Shown here: piece after piece, positions 5,798 to 13,506 of the stretch
Layout: every line of letters begins with the position of its first letter
How positions within the stretch are numbered: position 1 is the stretch's first letter
The notes under the pieces: model-generated
Database searches by the model: none
What the model saw: only the letters and a program-made list of their open reading frames with translations
What the model was told of the DNA's origin: nothing
Translations under genes and position numbers: made by a program
Assembly (NCBI GenBank): GCA_002327765.1
Contig: DCUH01000133.1
Coordinates: 127,749-144,627 of the forward strand
DNA from: a bacterium UBA2219
GTDB taxonomy: Bacteria > Desulfobacterota > Deferrimicrobia > Deferrimicrobiales > Deferrimicrobiaceae
Length of the DNA stretch: 16,879 bases
Direction of reading: 5' to 3'

Positions 5798-7060
5798 ATG
5801 CGGACGAAGCGGCCGAATCATGCCTTGGCGGCGTTGGCGCTCCTCCTGGCGTTGCCGTCATGCGGCGGCGGGGGAAGCTTCGACAATCTCTATCCGATCT
5901 GGGTGCCCACGGATGTTCTGGTCGCCGACATCGACGGCGACGGCCGGCGGGACATCGTCACGATCGCACAGCTGGCATCCGGGCCGTCGCAGCGCGAAGG
6001 GCATCTCGTGGTCCGCAGACAGACTGCGCCCGGCTCCTTCGCGGCGCCGCAGACGTATATCGCAGGCGCTTATCCCTGGAAAATTGCGGCGGGGGACATC
6101 AACGGCGACGGGAAGACGGATCTCGTGGTCGCCGACGCGGGATCGTCCGCCGCCGGCTCGGCCGACGGCTTCGTATGGATGCTGACGCAGGACCCGGCGG
6201 GCGGGGGCGTCTTCCGATCGCCCCGCCTGCTTCTTCAGACCTCTTCCGATCCCGCCGGCATCGTCATCGGGGACATGAACGGGGATGGGCTGCCGGACCT
6301 GGTCGTCGCCACGCACCTGCCGGGGACCGAAGGCGCGACGATCCTGCTGCAGGACGCGGCGCGGCCCGGTGATTTCCTCCCGCCGGCGCCGCTTCCGTTG
6401 CCGGGAAACGCCGTGGCGGTCTGCGCGGGCGATCTCGATGGCAACGGCCGGACGGACATTGTGGTGAGGGTCGCCGTTTCGACCGTCCAAGGCATCAGCG
6501 ACACGGCGCTGGGGGTCGTCTACCAATCCGCCGGCGGCATCCTCCTGCCCTGGGAACAGCTGCCCTCCGACCGGACAGGCCTGTTTTCGAACCTGCTTGC
6601 ATCGACGGACCTGAACGGCGACGGCCTCGTCGACCTCGTCGAGTTCCTGGTTCCCCAGAGCACGGAATACCGTATCCACGTGGGGGCGCTGATCCGGTCT
6701 CCCGCGGGTCTTTTCCAGGGGACGGACAGCCTGCCGGCGGATCTTCGAGGAGCCAATGGCGCCGCGGCGGCGGATCTGGACGGGGATGGGCGGCCCGACC
6801 TGGCGATTGCCGGGAGCTACCCCGAGGGCTCTCCGAGCCGCGTGGAATCCCGCCTTTACATCCTTCACCAGGACGGGTCCGGCTCGTTCCTCTCTGCCGG
6901 GAGCATCGATATGCCGCTGCCCGCCTGGCGGGTCGCGGCCGGGGACCTCGATGGAGACGGCCTGAGCGACCTGGTCGTCCTAGGCGGCGAAAACAGGGTC
7001 ATCCTGCTGCTGCAATCGGCGACGGAGCCGGGGAGCTTCGCCGGGCCGCGGATCCCGTGA
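5798..7060 (+). CDS. FG-GAP/VCBS seven-repeat lipoprotein (predicted beta-propeller)
   Basis: The N-terminus is a lipoprotein signal: basic MRTKR, a hydrophobic stretch, and the lipobox ALPSC with Cys22, followed by Gly-rich residues. The remainder is built from seven FG-GAP/VCBS units, each with a calcium-binding Dx(D/N)GDGxxD loop; the first Asp of each is at about 44, 100, 159, 212, 271, 326 and 383. Seven even repeats (51-59 residues apart) predict a seven-bladed, calcium-stabilised, integrin-like propeller anchored to a membrane. The fourth loop reads DLDGNGRTD (Asn for Asp). AGGGG precedes the ATG. No enzyme domain is attached, so a binding or scaffolding role is plausible, but the function is unknown. 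It stands alone between the ttu operon and fetAB. Confidence 0.82.
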   Translation: MRTKRPNHALAALALLLALPSCGGGGSFDNLYPIWVPTDVLVADIDGDGRRDIVTIAQLASGPSQREGHLVVRRQTAPGSFAAPQTYIAGAYPWKIAAGDINGDGKTDLVVADAGSSAAGSADGFVWMLTQDPAGGGVFRSPRLLLQTSSDPAGIVIGDMNGDGLPDLVVATHLPGTEGATILLQDAARPGDFLPPAPLPLPGNAVAVCAGDLDGNGRTDIVVRVAVSTVQGISDTALGVVYQSAGGILLPWEQLPSDRTGLFSNLLASTDLNGDGLVDLVEFLVPQSTEYRIHVGALIRSPAGLFQGTDSLPADLRGANGAAAADLDGDGRPDLAIAGSYPEGSPSRVESRLYILHQDGSGSFLSAGSIDMPLPAWRVAAGDLDGDGLSDLVVLGGENRVILLLQSATEPGSFAGPRIP

Positions 7061-7094
7061 CCGGGACACGGCGGCGCCTTCCATCAGCGCCCGT

Positions 7095-7119
7095 GCTCCC
7101 CGGGTCCTCTACCGGGAGC
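7095..7119. terminator. Possible intergenic hairpin between convergent genes
   Basis: GCTCCCCGG (7095-7103) pairs with CCGGGAGC (7112-7119) apart from one bulged C. It lies between the FG-GAP gene and fetB and overlaps the fetB stop. There is no T tract on either side, so intrinsic termination is doubtful. Confidence 0.3.
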
Positions 7120-7906
7120 CCCCGACGTCCTTGAGCTGGTGCGCCGCGGTGAAGTAGTGCCGGTACCCCTGGACCAGCAGGAGAAGGGACGTGATCGCCA
7201 CGGCGCCCGTGATGGCGCACATGATGGCGATCTGGTAGCGCACCGCGATGATCGGCTCGGTCCCGGAGAGGATCTGGCCGGTCATCATGCCCGGCAGGGC
7301 GACGATGCCGGTGGCGGCCATGGTGTTCATGGTCGGGATCAGGCAGGCGCGGAAGGCGGTCCGCACCGCCGGCTCGGAGGCCTGCCGCCCGGTGGCTCCC
7401 AGGCAGATCGCCGTCTCGATCTCCTCGCGCCGGTCGTGCATCTCGGAGGAGAGGCGCTCCGCGGCCAGGCTGGCGCCGTTCATGGAGTTGCCGATGATCA
7501 TCCCCGCCAGCGGGATCAGGTAGCGCGGGTCGTACCAGGGGGTGTACTCGACCACGAGGAGGCAGAAATAGAAGGTGACGGCGCCGCAGCCGACGAGGAT
7601 TGAGCTCCCAGCCACGCGGTAGAAGTGGGGCATCTTCCTCTTGATGCGGGCGCCCATCACCTGCAGGGAGAAGGCACCCATCGTGAGGAGCATGAGCAGC
7701 ACGAGGAGAGGGGAGCGGACGGCGAAGACCAGGTGCAGGAGGTACCCGACCGCTATGAGCTGGACCACCATGCGGAACGAAGCCCATAACAACTGCTTCC
7801 CCTGGCCGATCCCCCGCAGGCGCGAGAGCGCCACCGTCAGCAGGATCAGGCCGTAGGCCCACGCGAGGTGGATCAGCTCGAGGGGGACGATGTCCTGTTT
7901 ATCCAT
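7109..7906 (-). CDS. fetB: ABC transporter permease, FetB/YbbM (UPF0014) family
   Basis: Integral membrane protein of 265 residues with about six to seven hydrophobic segments. Family hallmarks are IPLAGMIIGNSMNGASLAAERL (first part at about 131-146), the ERLSSEMHDRREEIETAICLGAT coupling region, and TGIVALPGMMTGQILSG..P..AVRYQI. In E. coli FetAB is linked to iron export and resistance to oxidative stress; the transport direction and substrate here are inferred from the family only. The ATG lies inside the end of fetA (8-bp overlap, ATGGATAA), with GAGGAG upstream, so the two are translationally coupled. No substrate-binding protein is encoded nearby, consistent with an exporter. Confidence 0.85.
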   Translation of the reverse strand: MDKQDIVPLELIHLAWAYGLILLTVALSRLRGIGQGKQLLWASFRMVVQLIAVGYLLHLVFAVRSPLLVLLMLLTMGAFSLQVMGARIKRKMPHFYRVAGSSILVGCGAVTFYFCLLVVEYTPWYDPRYLIPLAGMIIGNSMNGASLAAERLSSEMHDRREEIETAICLGATGRQASEPAVRTAFRACLIPTMNTMAATGIVALPGMMTGQILSGTEPIIAVRYQIAIMCAITGAVAITSLLLLVQGYRHYFTAAHQLKDVGGSR

Positions 7907-8663
7907 GGGGTCGCTCCTCTTCCTCTCCCTTTTCCGTTCCCTCCAGGAACCGCCGGAACTCCTCGGAGCGCGGCTGAAGGAGCATCGCGGTCCCCGCCCC
8001 TTCCTCCAGGATCCGGCCCCCCTCCAGGTAGATGAGTCGGTCGGCGACCTTTTCGGAGAGGCGCAGGTCGTGCGTCACCAGGACGACGGCCAGCCGCTCG
8101 GAGCGGCAGATGTCCCGGAACGTCTCCGCCAGCCGGTCGGAGGTGGGGCGGTCCAGCGCGCTGGTCGGCTCGTCCAGCAGCAGGACCTGGGGCCGGCCGA
8201 TCAGGACCCGGGCGAGGCTCACCCGCTGCTGCTCGCCCCCCGAGAGGGTCCGGGCGTCCCGGTCCAGGAGCTCCGCTGGGAGGCGGCTCGATTCCAGGGC
8301 GCGGGAAACCTCTGCGCTTCCGGGTGCGGGAAGCGGCGCGTTCCGGTAGAAGAAGGGGCGCTGCAGGTTGTGGAGGACCGTCCCCTCGAACATGAAGGGC
8401 TTCTGCTGCACCATCCCGATCCGGCGGCGCAGCTCGAGCGGGTCGATCCCCGCCAGCTCCTCCCCATCGAGGAGGATGCGCCCTTCGGTGGGGTCATCCA
8501 GGCGGTTGATCAGCCGGATCAGGGAGCTTTTCCCGCCGCCCGAGGGGCCGACGATGACGGTGGCCTCTCCCTGGCGCGCCTCGAAGGAGATCCCGGAGAG
8601 CACCGCCGCGTCCTTCCCCTCCGCGTTGCGCCGCACCTTCCCAACGTTTTCGAAACGAACCAT
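7899..8663 (-). CDS. fetA: ABC transporter ATP-binding protein, FetA/YbbL-like
   Basis: Nucleotide-binding subunit of 254 residues. Walker A is GPSGGGKSS (39-47), the Q-loop lies at MVQQKPF (84-90), the signature is LSGGEQQR (140-147), Walker B is VLLLDEPTSALD (160-171), and the switch His is in VTHD (196-199). The start at 8663 is chosen because GGGGAGG lies 6 nt before it and homology begins there; the open frame continues far upstream without family character. It overlaps the permease gene by 8 bp. It is transcribed divergently from the cytochrome gene across a region with a 9-bp inverted repeat. Confidence 0.86.
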   Translation of the reverse strand: MVRFENVGKVRRNAEGKDAAVLSGISFEARQGEATVIVGPSGGGKSSLIRLINRLDDPTEGRILLDGEELAGIDPLELRRRIGMVQQKPFMFEGTVLHNLQRPFFYRNAPLPAPGSAEVSRALESSRLPAELLDRDARTLSGGEQQRVSLARVLIGRPQVLLLDEPTSALDRPTSDRLAETFRDICRSERLAVVLVTHDLRLSEKVADRLIYLEGGRILEEGAGTAMLLQPRSEEFRRFLEGTEKGEEEERPHG

Positions 8664-8695
8664 CCCGGGCCTCCCCGTCGGCCTTTCCCAAGAGA

Positions 8696-8753
8696 TACTA
8701 CCCGTTTGCATAAAAAACAGGAAATGATTGAGCCGCCCCGGGGGCGGGTAGTA
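8696..8753. repeat. 9-bp inverted repeat in the fetA / cytochrome divergent region
   Basis: TACTACCCG (8696-8704) and CGGGTAGTA (8745-8753) are exact reverse complements, 40 bp apart, and enclose an A/T-rich patch (8705-8729) plus the near-palindrome CCGCCCCGGGGGCGG (8733-8747). This is the likely control region for both genes; a repressor operator pair is one reading. No promoter can be called with confidence. Confidence 0.5.
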
Positions 8754-8793
8754 AGATGGGCATTCACCGACTTCTTTGGGAGGGAGAAAGGAA

Positions 8794-9168
8794 TTGCGCA
8801 GGCGGCCGGCGGTGTTTCTCGTCCTCTCCCTCCTGGCGCTCGCGGCGGCGGCCGGCTGTTCGAAGCCCGAGCCTCCCGCGCCCGGGCCGGCGGTTCCCGC
8901 CGCGCCCCCCGGAGCACAGGCTTCCGAGCCGGCGGCCGCTCCGGCCGCGGGAGCGACCGCGGCGGAGATCGCGCAGGGGAAGGTTTCCTTCGGGAGGAAG
9001 TGCGGCGTCTGCCACGACATCGACCGGGCCGCGGGGGATCGCCGGGAAACCCGCGAAGGATGGGCCGCGATCGTGAAGGACATGCAAAACAAGAAGGCCG
9101 GCTGGATCTCCGACGCCGAGGCGGCGAAGATCCTCGAGTACCTCGTCGCGGAGCACGGAAAGGACTGA
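8794..9168 (+). CDS. Small monohaem cytochrome c lipoprotein
   Basis: Exported haem protein of 124 residues. The signal region MRRRPAVFLVLSLLALAAAAGC ends in a lipobox (LAAAAGC, Cys22). A Pro/Ala-rich tether of about 35 residues follows, then a class I-like cytochrome domain with CGVCH (70-74) as haem attachment and M97 in KDMQNKK as the probable sixth ligand; WISDAEAAKILEYL forms the C-terminal helix. TTG at 8794 is preferred: GGGAGGG lies 9 nt upstream and the signal peptide starts at once. An in-frame TTG at 8776 would consume that ribosome-binding site. A lipid-anchored, tethered single-haem protein probably shuttles electrons in the periplasm. Partners are not encoded nearby. Confidence 0.82.
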   Translation: MRRRPAVFLVLSLLALAAAAGCSKPEPPAPGPAVPAAPPGAQASEPAAAPAAGATAAEIAQGKVSFGRKCGVCHDIDRAAGDRRETREGWAAIVKDMQNKKAGWISDAEAAKILEYLVAEHGKD

Positions 9169-9182
9169 TCGACGCCTGACCG

Positions 9183-9271
9183 GCCGCCGGCGGCTTTCGC
9201 CGCCCGGCCCGGGGGCTTTCGGAAAGGCGGGCGGACCCGGCGGCGGAAGGGGCGCCCGTTTTCGGTTTTTT
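9183..9271 (+). terminator. GC-rich hairpins and T-run between the cytochrome and AEC genes
   Basis: The 120-bp gap holds GGCGGC-TTTC-GCCGCC (9189-9204), beginning 20 bp after the cytochrome stop, and a short CCG-TTTT-CGG hairpin followed by TTTTTT (about 9257-9271). Together they look like termination signals for the cytochrome gene. The AEC ribosome-binding site (AAGGGG, 9277-9282) follows at once. Confidence 0.4.
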
Positions 9272-9288
9272 AGGAAAAGGGGCGGCCC

Positions 9289-10221
9289 GTGGACATCCTG
9301 CTTTCCGTTTTCCCCGTGTTCCTGCTGATCGCGCTGGGCGCGCTCCTGCGGCGGTACGGGTTCCTGAAGGAGGGGTTCATCGACTCGGCGAACTCCCTCG
9401 TGTACTACATCCTTCTCCCCGCGCTGCTGTTCCACGAGATCAGCGCCACCGAGTTCCGCGAGGCGTTCCGCGGGCCGCTGGTGGTCGGGGGATACGCCGC
9501 CATCATCGCGGTGTTCGCGCTCGCTATCGTCCTGTCCCGCGGGATGACCCCTTCCGAGCGCGGCTCCTTCATCCAGGGGACGATCCGGGCGAACTTCGCC
9601 TACGTCGGGCTGCCGATCGTCTTCAACCTGGCGGGGCAGGCCGGGCTGCGCAAAGCGGGCATCCTCCTCGGCTTCGGCGTGCCCTTCCTGAACGCGCTCT
9701 CCGTCCTCGCGCTGATCCTCCCCCACGGGATGGGAAAAGGGAAGGGGCTCGACACGACGCGGCGGGTCGTGCGCCAGCTCGTGAGCAACCCGGCGATCAT
9801 CGGCTGCATGGTCGCCATCGCATGGAGCCTGTTCAAACTCCCGGTCCCCGACATGGCGCGCCGGACGCTCAAGCTCCTGACCCCCGCGACGCTGCCGCTG
9901 TCGCTCCTGTGCCTCGGGGGATCCTTCTCCATCGACCGGGCGCGGAAGGGGTTCGCCCCCGCCGCGCTCGCCGCCTTCCTGAAGCTGGTGGTCCTGACCG
10001 GTATCGCCCTGGCGTTCTACCGGTGGCTGGGCGTGTCCGGGGAGGACCTGCTGGTGGGGATCGTCATGCTCGGCTGCCCCACGGCGGTCGTCACCTACGT
10101 GATGGCGGCACAGATGTCGGGGGACCCGGACCTGGCGGGGACCATCGTCATCACGTCCACCGCCGCCTCCGCGGTCACGATCACCGGGTGGCTGTTCGTG
10201 ATCCGGTTCATGGGCTGGTGA
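9289..10221 (+). CDS. AEC-family (auxin efflux carrier-like) membrane transporter
   Basis: Integral membrane carrier of 310 residues with about ten hydrophobic segments in two halves. Family features: an N-terminal VFPVFLLIALGALLRRYGFL, the IRANFAYVGLPI helix break in the first half, a Lys/Arg-rich central loop (about 148-165), and GCPTAVVTYVMAAQM near the end. Prokaryotic AEC members move organic anions such as malate or malonate; the substrate cannot be read here. Start GTG with AAGGGG 6 nt upstream. Its 3' end overlaps the convergent lutC by 14 bp. A role in lactate or related-acid transport for the neighbouring lut genes is possible but only inferred. Confidence 0.87.
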   Translation: MDILLSVFPVFLLIALGALLRRYGFLKEGFIDSANSLVYYILLPALLFHEISATEFREAFRGPLVVGGYAAIIAVFALAIVLSRGMTPSERGSFIQGTIRANFAYVGLPIVFNLAGQAGLRKAGILLGFGVPFLNALSVLALILPHGMGKGKGLDTTRRVVRQLVSNPAIIGCMVAIAWSLFKLPVPDMARRTLKLLTPATLPLSLLCLGGSFSIDRARKGFAPAALAAFLKLVVLTGIALAFYRWLGVSGEDLLVGIVMLGCPTAVVTYVMAAQMSGDPDLAGTIVITSTAASAVTITGWLFVIRFMGW

Positions 10222-10867
10222 GGAGCAGGACGATCGTCTTGACCGGGCCGAAGACGCCCGGGGCGAAGACCTGCCCGACGTCGGCGGTCCGCGACGGCCC
10301 CGAGCAGAAGGTGACGTTCCTCGGCGGGTCCGGCCCGAGGGCCGCCAGCGCGTCCTCCAGCCCCGTGTGCAGGGACGAGGCCGAAAGCAGGGAGACGTGC
10401 ACCTTCGGGAGCAGTCCCGGCAGATGGGTCTTCCCGTCCGCGCTGGTCTCGATCACGGTCCCCGTCTCCGCGATGCCCGCCTCCGCCGTCCGGAAGCCCG
10501 CCGCCGCGGCCGCCGCCGCGCCGCCTCCCTCCCGGACCTCCGCGCACGAAACCAGCGTGAACGGGCCGAAGGGCGCCAGCGCTTCCGCGACCCGCCGGGC
10601 CGCCGCGTCGCCTTCCGGGGAGAAGAGGGCGGTGACGCCCTCCGCGCGCAGCGTCTCGCCCAGGTCGTGCAGCACCGATTCCGCCGGTCCCGCGAAGAGC
10701 AGGCCGCCTGCGGCCTCGAACGCCTCGGCGAAGCGGGCGGCCCGGTCCTCCGCGGCGACGGGTGCGGGCGCGTCGCCGCCGGCGGGCGGCGCCGGGGCGC
10801 AGGGGCATTCCTCCGTCGCGGATCGGAGGCGCAGGAGCAACAGGGCCCGTTCGTCGTCGCCGGTCAT
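10208..10867 (-). CDS. lutC: Lactate utilization protein C (LUD domain)
   Basis: LUD-domain subunit (219 residues) of the LutABC L-lactate oxidation complex. The conserved core GIAETGTVIETSADG...LPGLLPKVHV lies at about 134-163, and the C-terminal GPSRTADV motif is typical of LutC. The N-terminal 30 residues are Pro/Ala-rich and not informative. Its ATG overlaps the lutB stop as ATGA, so translation is coupled. The final 14 bp overlap the convergent AEC gene. Confidence 0.87.
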   Translation of the reverse strand: MTGDDERALLLLRLRSATEECPCAPAPPAGGDAPAPVAAEDRAARFAEAFEAAGGLLFAGPAESVLHDLGETLRAEGVTALFSPEGDAAARRVAEALAPFGPFTLVSCAEVREGGGAAAAAAAGFRTAEAGIAETGTVIETSADGKTHLPGLLPKVHVSLLSASSLHTGLEDALAALGPDPPRNVTFCSGPSRTADVGQVFAPGVFGPVKTIVLLLTSP

Positions 10868-12276
10868 TCCCGCGCCCCCCTGCGGATCTTCCAAAGCTTC
10901 CGGAACGGCCGCCTCGCGACGGAGGGGAAGTCGCGCCGTTCCGTCCAGCCGGCGAAGGGATACGGCATTCCGCTCAGGGGGTGCCCCTTGCTGACGAGGC
11001 GGGAAAGCTCGCCGAGAATCCGCTCCAGCGCCTCGAGGACGCCCGCCCGCTTCATGACCGACGCGTACCCCTTGGCCCACGCGATTTCGGCGGGGGCTTT
11101 GAGGCCCTGGAACCGGGTGTCCGAGCGGAGCTCGAGCAGGAAGGCGGACAGCGGGACCTTCACGGGGCAGGCGTCGGAGCACGCGCCGCACAGGGTGCTG
11201 GCGTCGGGCAGGGCAGCGGCCTCGGACAGGCCGGCCAGCAGCGGCGTGAGGACCGCGCCGATGGGGCCGGGGTACACCCAGCCGTACGGGCGCCCGCCCA
11301 CGCAGCCGTACACGGGGCAGGCGGAAAGGCAGGCGCCGCACCGGATGCATTTGAGCGCGTCGCGGTACTTGCCTTCGAGGATGGCGCTGCGCCCGCAGTC
11401 GATCAGCAGCACGTGCAGCCGCTGCGGCCCTTCCGCGTCGCCGTCCCTGCGGGGCCCGGTGAGGATCGACACGTAGGAGGGGAGCGGCTGCCCCGAGGCG
11501 CTGCGGGACAAAAGCCGCAGGAAGACCGGCAGGTCGGCCATGCGCGGGACCACCTTCTCGATCCCCGCCACGACCAGATGCACGCGGGGCAGCAGCGCCC
11601 CCGCGCGGGCGTTCCCGTCGTTCGACAGCAGGACGACCGATCCCGTCTCGGCGACCAGGAAGTTCGCCCCGGACACGCCCATCCCGGCCCGGGAGAAGCT
11701 CTCCTCAAGGCGCTTCCGCGCGATCGCCGAAAGCGTCGCGGCGTCGGCGGCCGGCGGCTCGCCGAGCTTCCCCTCGAACACCCGCGAGACGGCCTCCCGC
11801 GTCATGTGGAAGGCGGACGACAGGATGTGGGACGGCGGCTCCCCGGCGAGGCGGGCGACGTACCCCCCGAGGTCGGTCTCCACCTCCTCGACCCCCGCCT
11901 CCCGCAGGGCGTCGTCGAGGGAGATCTCCTCCGCGGCCGTCGACTTCGACCGGACGGCCAGCGCGACCCCCTCCTCCCTTGCGACGCGGGCAACGATTCC
12001 CCGCGCCTGGGCGGCGTCGCGAGCCACGTGGACGACCGCGCCCCTCTTTTCCGCCTCTTCGATGAACCGGGCGAGGTGGTCGCCCAGGCGCGACAGCGTT
12101 TCCCGCCGAAGCCCCGAGGCCCGCTCCCGGGCCGCCTCGAAACCGTCGAAGGACGCGACGGCGGCGGCGCGGCGCGCTTCGATGCGGCCGACCGCGTTCT
12201 CAAGGGCGTCCTGCAGTTCCTTGTCGGAGAGGGCCTTGAGCGCGTTCCGCTCGAACGCCCGGGAATCGGGCTCCAT
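10864..12276 (-). CDS. lutB: Lactate utilization iron-sulfur protein LutB
   Basis: Fe-S electron-transfer subunit of 470 residues. The N-terminal LUD-like domain spans about 60-300 (VRSKSTAAEEISL, TREAVSRVF, FLVAETGSVVLLSNDGNAR). The C-terminal ferredoxin domain has C310xxC313xxC316xxxC320P and C363xxC366xxxC370P, enough for two [4Fe-4S] clusters. The start ATG overlaps the lutA TGA by one base (TGATG). In Bacillus and Shewanella-type systems LutABC oxidises L-lactate to pyruvate without an FMN enzyme. Here LIDCGRS (about 291-297) has Cys where many homologues have Asn; I note it without assigning meaning. The long in-frame upstream extension is a shadow of lutA. Confidence 0.9.
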   Translation of the reverse strand: MEPDSRAFERNALKALSDKELQDALENAVGRIEARRAAAVASFDGFEAARERASGLRRETLSRLGDHLARFIEEAEKRGAVVHVARDAAQARGIVARVAREEGVALAVRSKSTAAEEISLDDALREAGVEEVETDLGGYVARLAGEPPSHILSSAFHMTREAVSRVFEGKLGEPPAADAATLSAIARKRLEESFSRAGMGVSGANFLVAETGSVVLLSNDGNARAGALLPRVHLVVAGIEKVVPRMADLPVFLRLLSRSASGQPLPSYVSILTGPRRDGDAEGPQRLHVLLIDCGRSAILEGKYRDALKCIRCGACLSACPVYGCVGGRPYGWVYPGPIGAVLTPLLAGLSEAAALPDASTLCGACSDACPVKVPLSAFLLELRSDTRFQGLKAPAEIAWAKGYASVMKRAGVLEALERILGELSRLVSKGHPLSGMPYPFAGWTERRDFPSVARRPFRKLWKIRRGARE

Positions 12277-13049
12277 CAGGGCGGGCCCTCCTCTTCCTCC
12301 ACCCGGGGCGCGCCCGCCAGGACCTGGGCGAGGTGGAGCGCCTTCACCGGGTAGCCGTACCGGGAGATCATCCCCCCGATGTTCAGCAGGCACCCCATGT
12401 CCGCCGTGGCGACATATTCGGCGCCGGTGGCCAGGATCCGCTCGATCTTCCGCTCCGTCATCGCGCACGAGATCTGCGGGTGGCGGACGGAGAAGACGCC
12501 GCCGAATCCGCAGCACCTCCCCGCCTCCTCCATCTCGACGAGCGCGACCCCGGGGATGGAGCGAAGCAGCGTCCGGGGGGGATCGGCCGCGCCGGCCTTG
12601 GGCCCCTTCGGAAGGCGGCACGATTCGTGGTACGTCACCGTGCCGGTGAAGGGGGATTTCGGGTCGGTCACCCCGAGGACGTCCACCAGGAAGCGGGAGA
12701 GCTCGTAGGTGCGCTCGGCGAAGGCGCGGGCCGCCGCCAGCGTCCGCGGTTCGTCGCGGAAGAGGACGGGGAAGCCGTCGTGGACCATCGCCGCGCAGGA
12801 ACCGGAGGGGGTGACGATGTACCCGTCGTCGGGGAAGGAGCGCAGGAGCTTGCGCGCGACGGCCCGGGCCTCCTTCCGGTTTCCGGTGAAGAACGCCGGC
12901 TGGCCGCAGCAGGTCTGGGACAGCGGCGCGCCGACCTTGACGCCGAACCGCTCGAGGAGCTCGGTGGCCGCGAAGCACACGTCGGGGGCGAACGCGTCGG
13001 CCGAGCAGGAGAAGAAAAGGGAGGCGGAAACGGGTCCCTTGGGATCCAT
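12276..13049 (-). CDS. lutA: Lactate utilization protein A (two CCG domains)
   Basis: Cys-rich subunit of 257 residues with two CCG (DUF224) domains. The first has TCCGQPAFF (47-55) with C85 in GSCAAM; the second has HESCRLPKG (C144), RCCGFGG (178-184) and C220. Such CCG pairs hold Fe-S clusters in heterodisulfide-reductase- and glycolate-oxidase-like enzymes. ATG at 13049 is chosen over TTG at 13067. No Shine-Dalgarno is seen with either, but TATACT ends 6 nt before this ATG, as for ttuB. It is the first gene of lutABC and overlaps lutB by 1 bp. Confidence 0.88.
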   Translation of the reverse strand: MDPKGPVSASLFFSCSADAFAPDVCFAATELLERFGVKVGAPLSQTCCGQPAFFTGNRKEARAVARKLLRSFPDDGYIVTPSGSCAAMVHDGFPVLFRDEPRTLAAARAFAERTYELSRFLVDVLGVTDPKSPFTGTVTYHESCRLPKGPKAGAADPPRTLLRSIPGVALVEMEEAGRCCGFGGVFSVRHPQISCAMTERKIERILATGAEYVATADMGCLLNIGGMISRYGYPVKALHLAQVLAGAPRVEEEEGPP

Positions 13050-13055
13050 CCCCGT

Positions 13056-13061
13056 AGTATA
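13056..13061 (-). promoter_or_regulatory. -10-like TATACT directly upstream of lutA
   Basis: TATACT on the minus strand (5/6 to consensus) lies exactly 6 nt before the lutA ATG, giving a predicted leaderless mRNA. No -35 hexamer is recognisable. The same geometry occurs at ttuB. Confidence 0.4.
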
Positions 13062-13111
13062 CGGCAACCGCCGCGGGCCGGGACCGGCATCCTTCCGGGA
13101 GTGCGCTTGGC

Positions 13112-13121
13112 GGGGGGGGGG
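13112..13121. repeat. Ten-base G homopolymer between lutA and glnK
   Basis: A run of ten G on the plus strand (C on the coding strand), 63-72 bp upstream of the lutA ATG. Such runs slip during replication and sequencing. It lies outside coding sequence, so any effect would be on promoter spacing. Confidence 0.6.
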
Positions 13122-13145
13122 ATGGCGCCTCGCTCGCCCCCGGAA

Positions 13146-13162
13146 GGGACCGGCGCCGGCCC
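13146..13162 (-). terminator. GC-rich palindrome at the glnK stop
   Basis: CCGGCGCCGG (13150-13159) sits inside a GGG/CCC extension with one bulge and abuts the glnK stop codon. It could slow or end transcription of omp-amt-glnK before lutA, but there is no T tract. Confidence 0.3.
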
Positions 13163-13500
13163 TATAGCGCCTCCCTGCCCCGTTCGCCCGTCCGGATCCG
13201 GACGACGTCCTCCAGATCGTAGATGAAGATCTTCCCGTCGCCGATCTTGCCGGTGCGCGCGGCGGTGAGGATCCGCTCGACCACCGCGGGGACCGTTTCC
13301 GCGGGGACGGCCACCTCGACCATGACCTTCGGGATGAACTCCACCACGTACTCCGCCCCCCGGTAGACCTCCGTGTGCCCCTTCTGGCGCCCGAACCCTT
13401 TCACCTCGTGGACGCTCATCCCGGTGACCCCGATCTCGCCGAGCGCGGTCTTCACCTCGTCGAGCTTGAACGGCTTGATGATCGCTTCGATCTTCTTCAT
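13162..13500 (-). CDS. glnK: Nitrogen regulatory protein PII (GlnK/GlnB)
   Basis: Trimeric 2-oxoglutarate/ATP/ADP sensor of 112 residues. The N-terminus MKKIEAIIKPFKLDEVKTAL is canonical. The T-loop, GRQKGHTEVYRGAEYVVEFIPK (starting at residue 37), carries Tyr51, the uridylylation site, and the C-terminal signature GKIGDGKIFIYDLEDVVRIRTGE is present. It starts 6 nt after amt, with GGAGG embedded in the last amt codons, the classic amtB-glnK pairing in which deuridylylated GlnK blocks the ammonium channel. Being in the same operon favours the name glnK over glnB. Confidence 0.93.
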   Translation of the reverse strand: MKKIEAIIKPFKLDEVKTALGEIGVTGMSVHEVKGFGRQKGHTEVYRGAEYVVEFIPKVMVEVAVPAETVPAVVERILTAARTGKIGDGKIFIYDLEDVVRIRTGERGREAL

Positions 13501-13506
13501 GGCCCG

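Noticed and set aside
8664..9092. Upstream in-frame extension of fetA to 397 codons
   Set aside because: It is antisense to the cytochrome gene and lacks ABC character. A strong Shine-Dalgarno sits before the ATG at 8663.
12277..12978. Upstream in-frame extension of lutB to 704 codons
   Set aside because: It is a shadow of lutA. The LutB family start matches the ATG at 12276, which overlaps the lutA stop.
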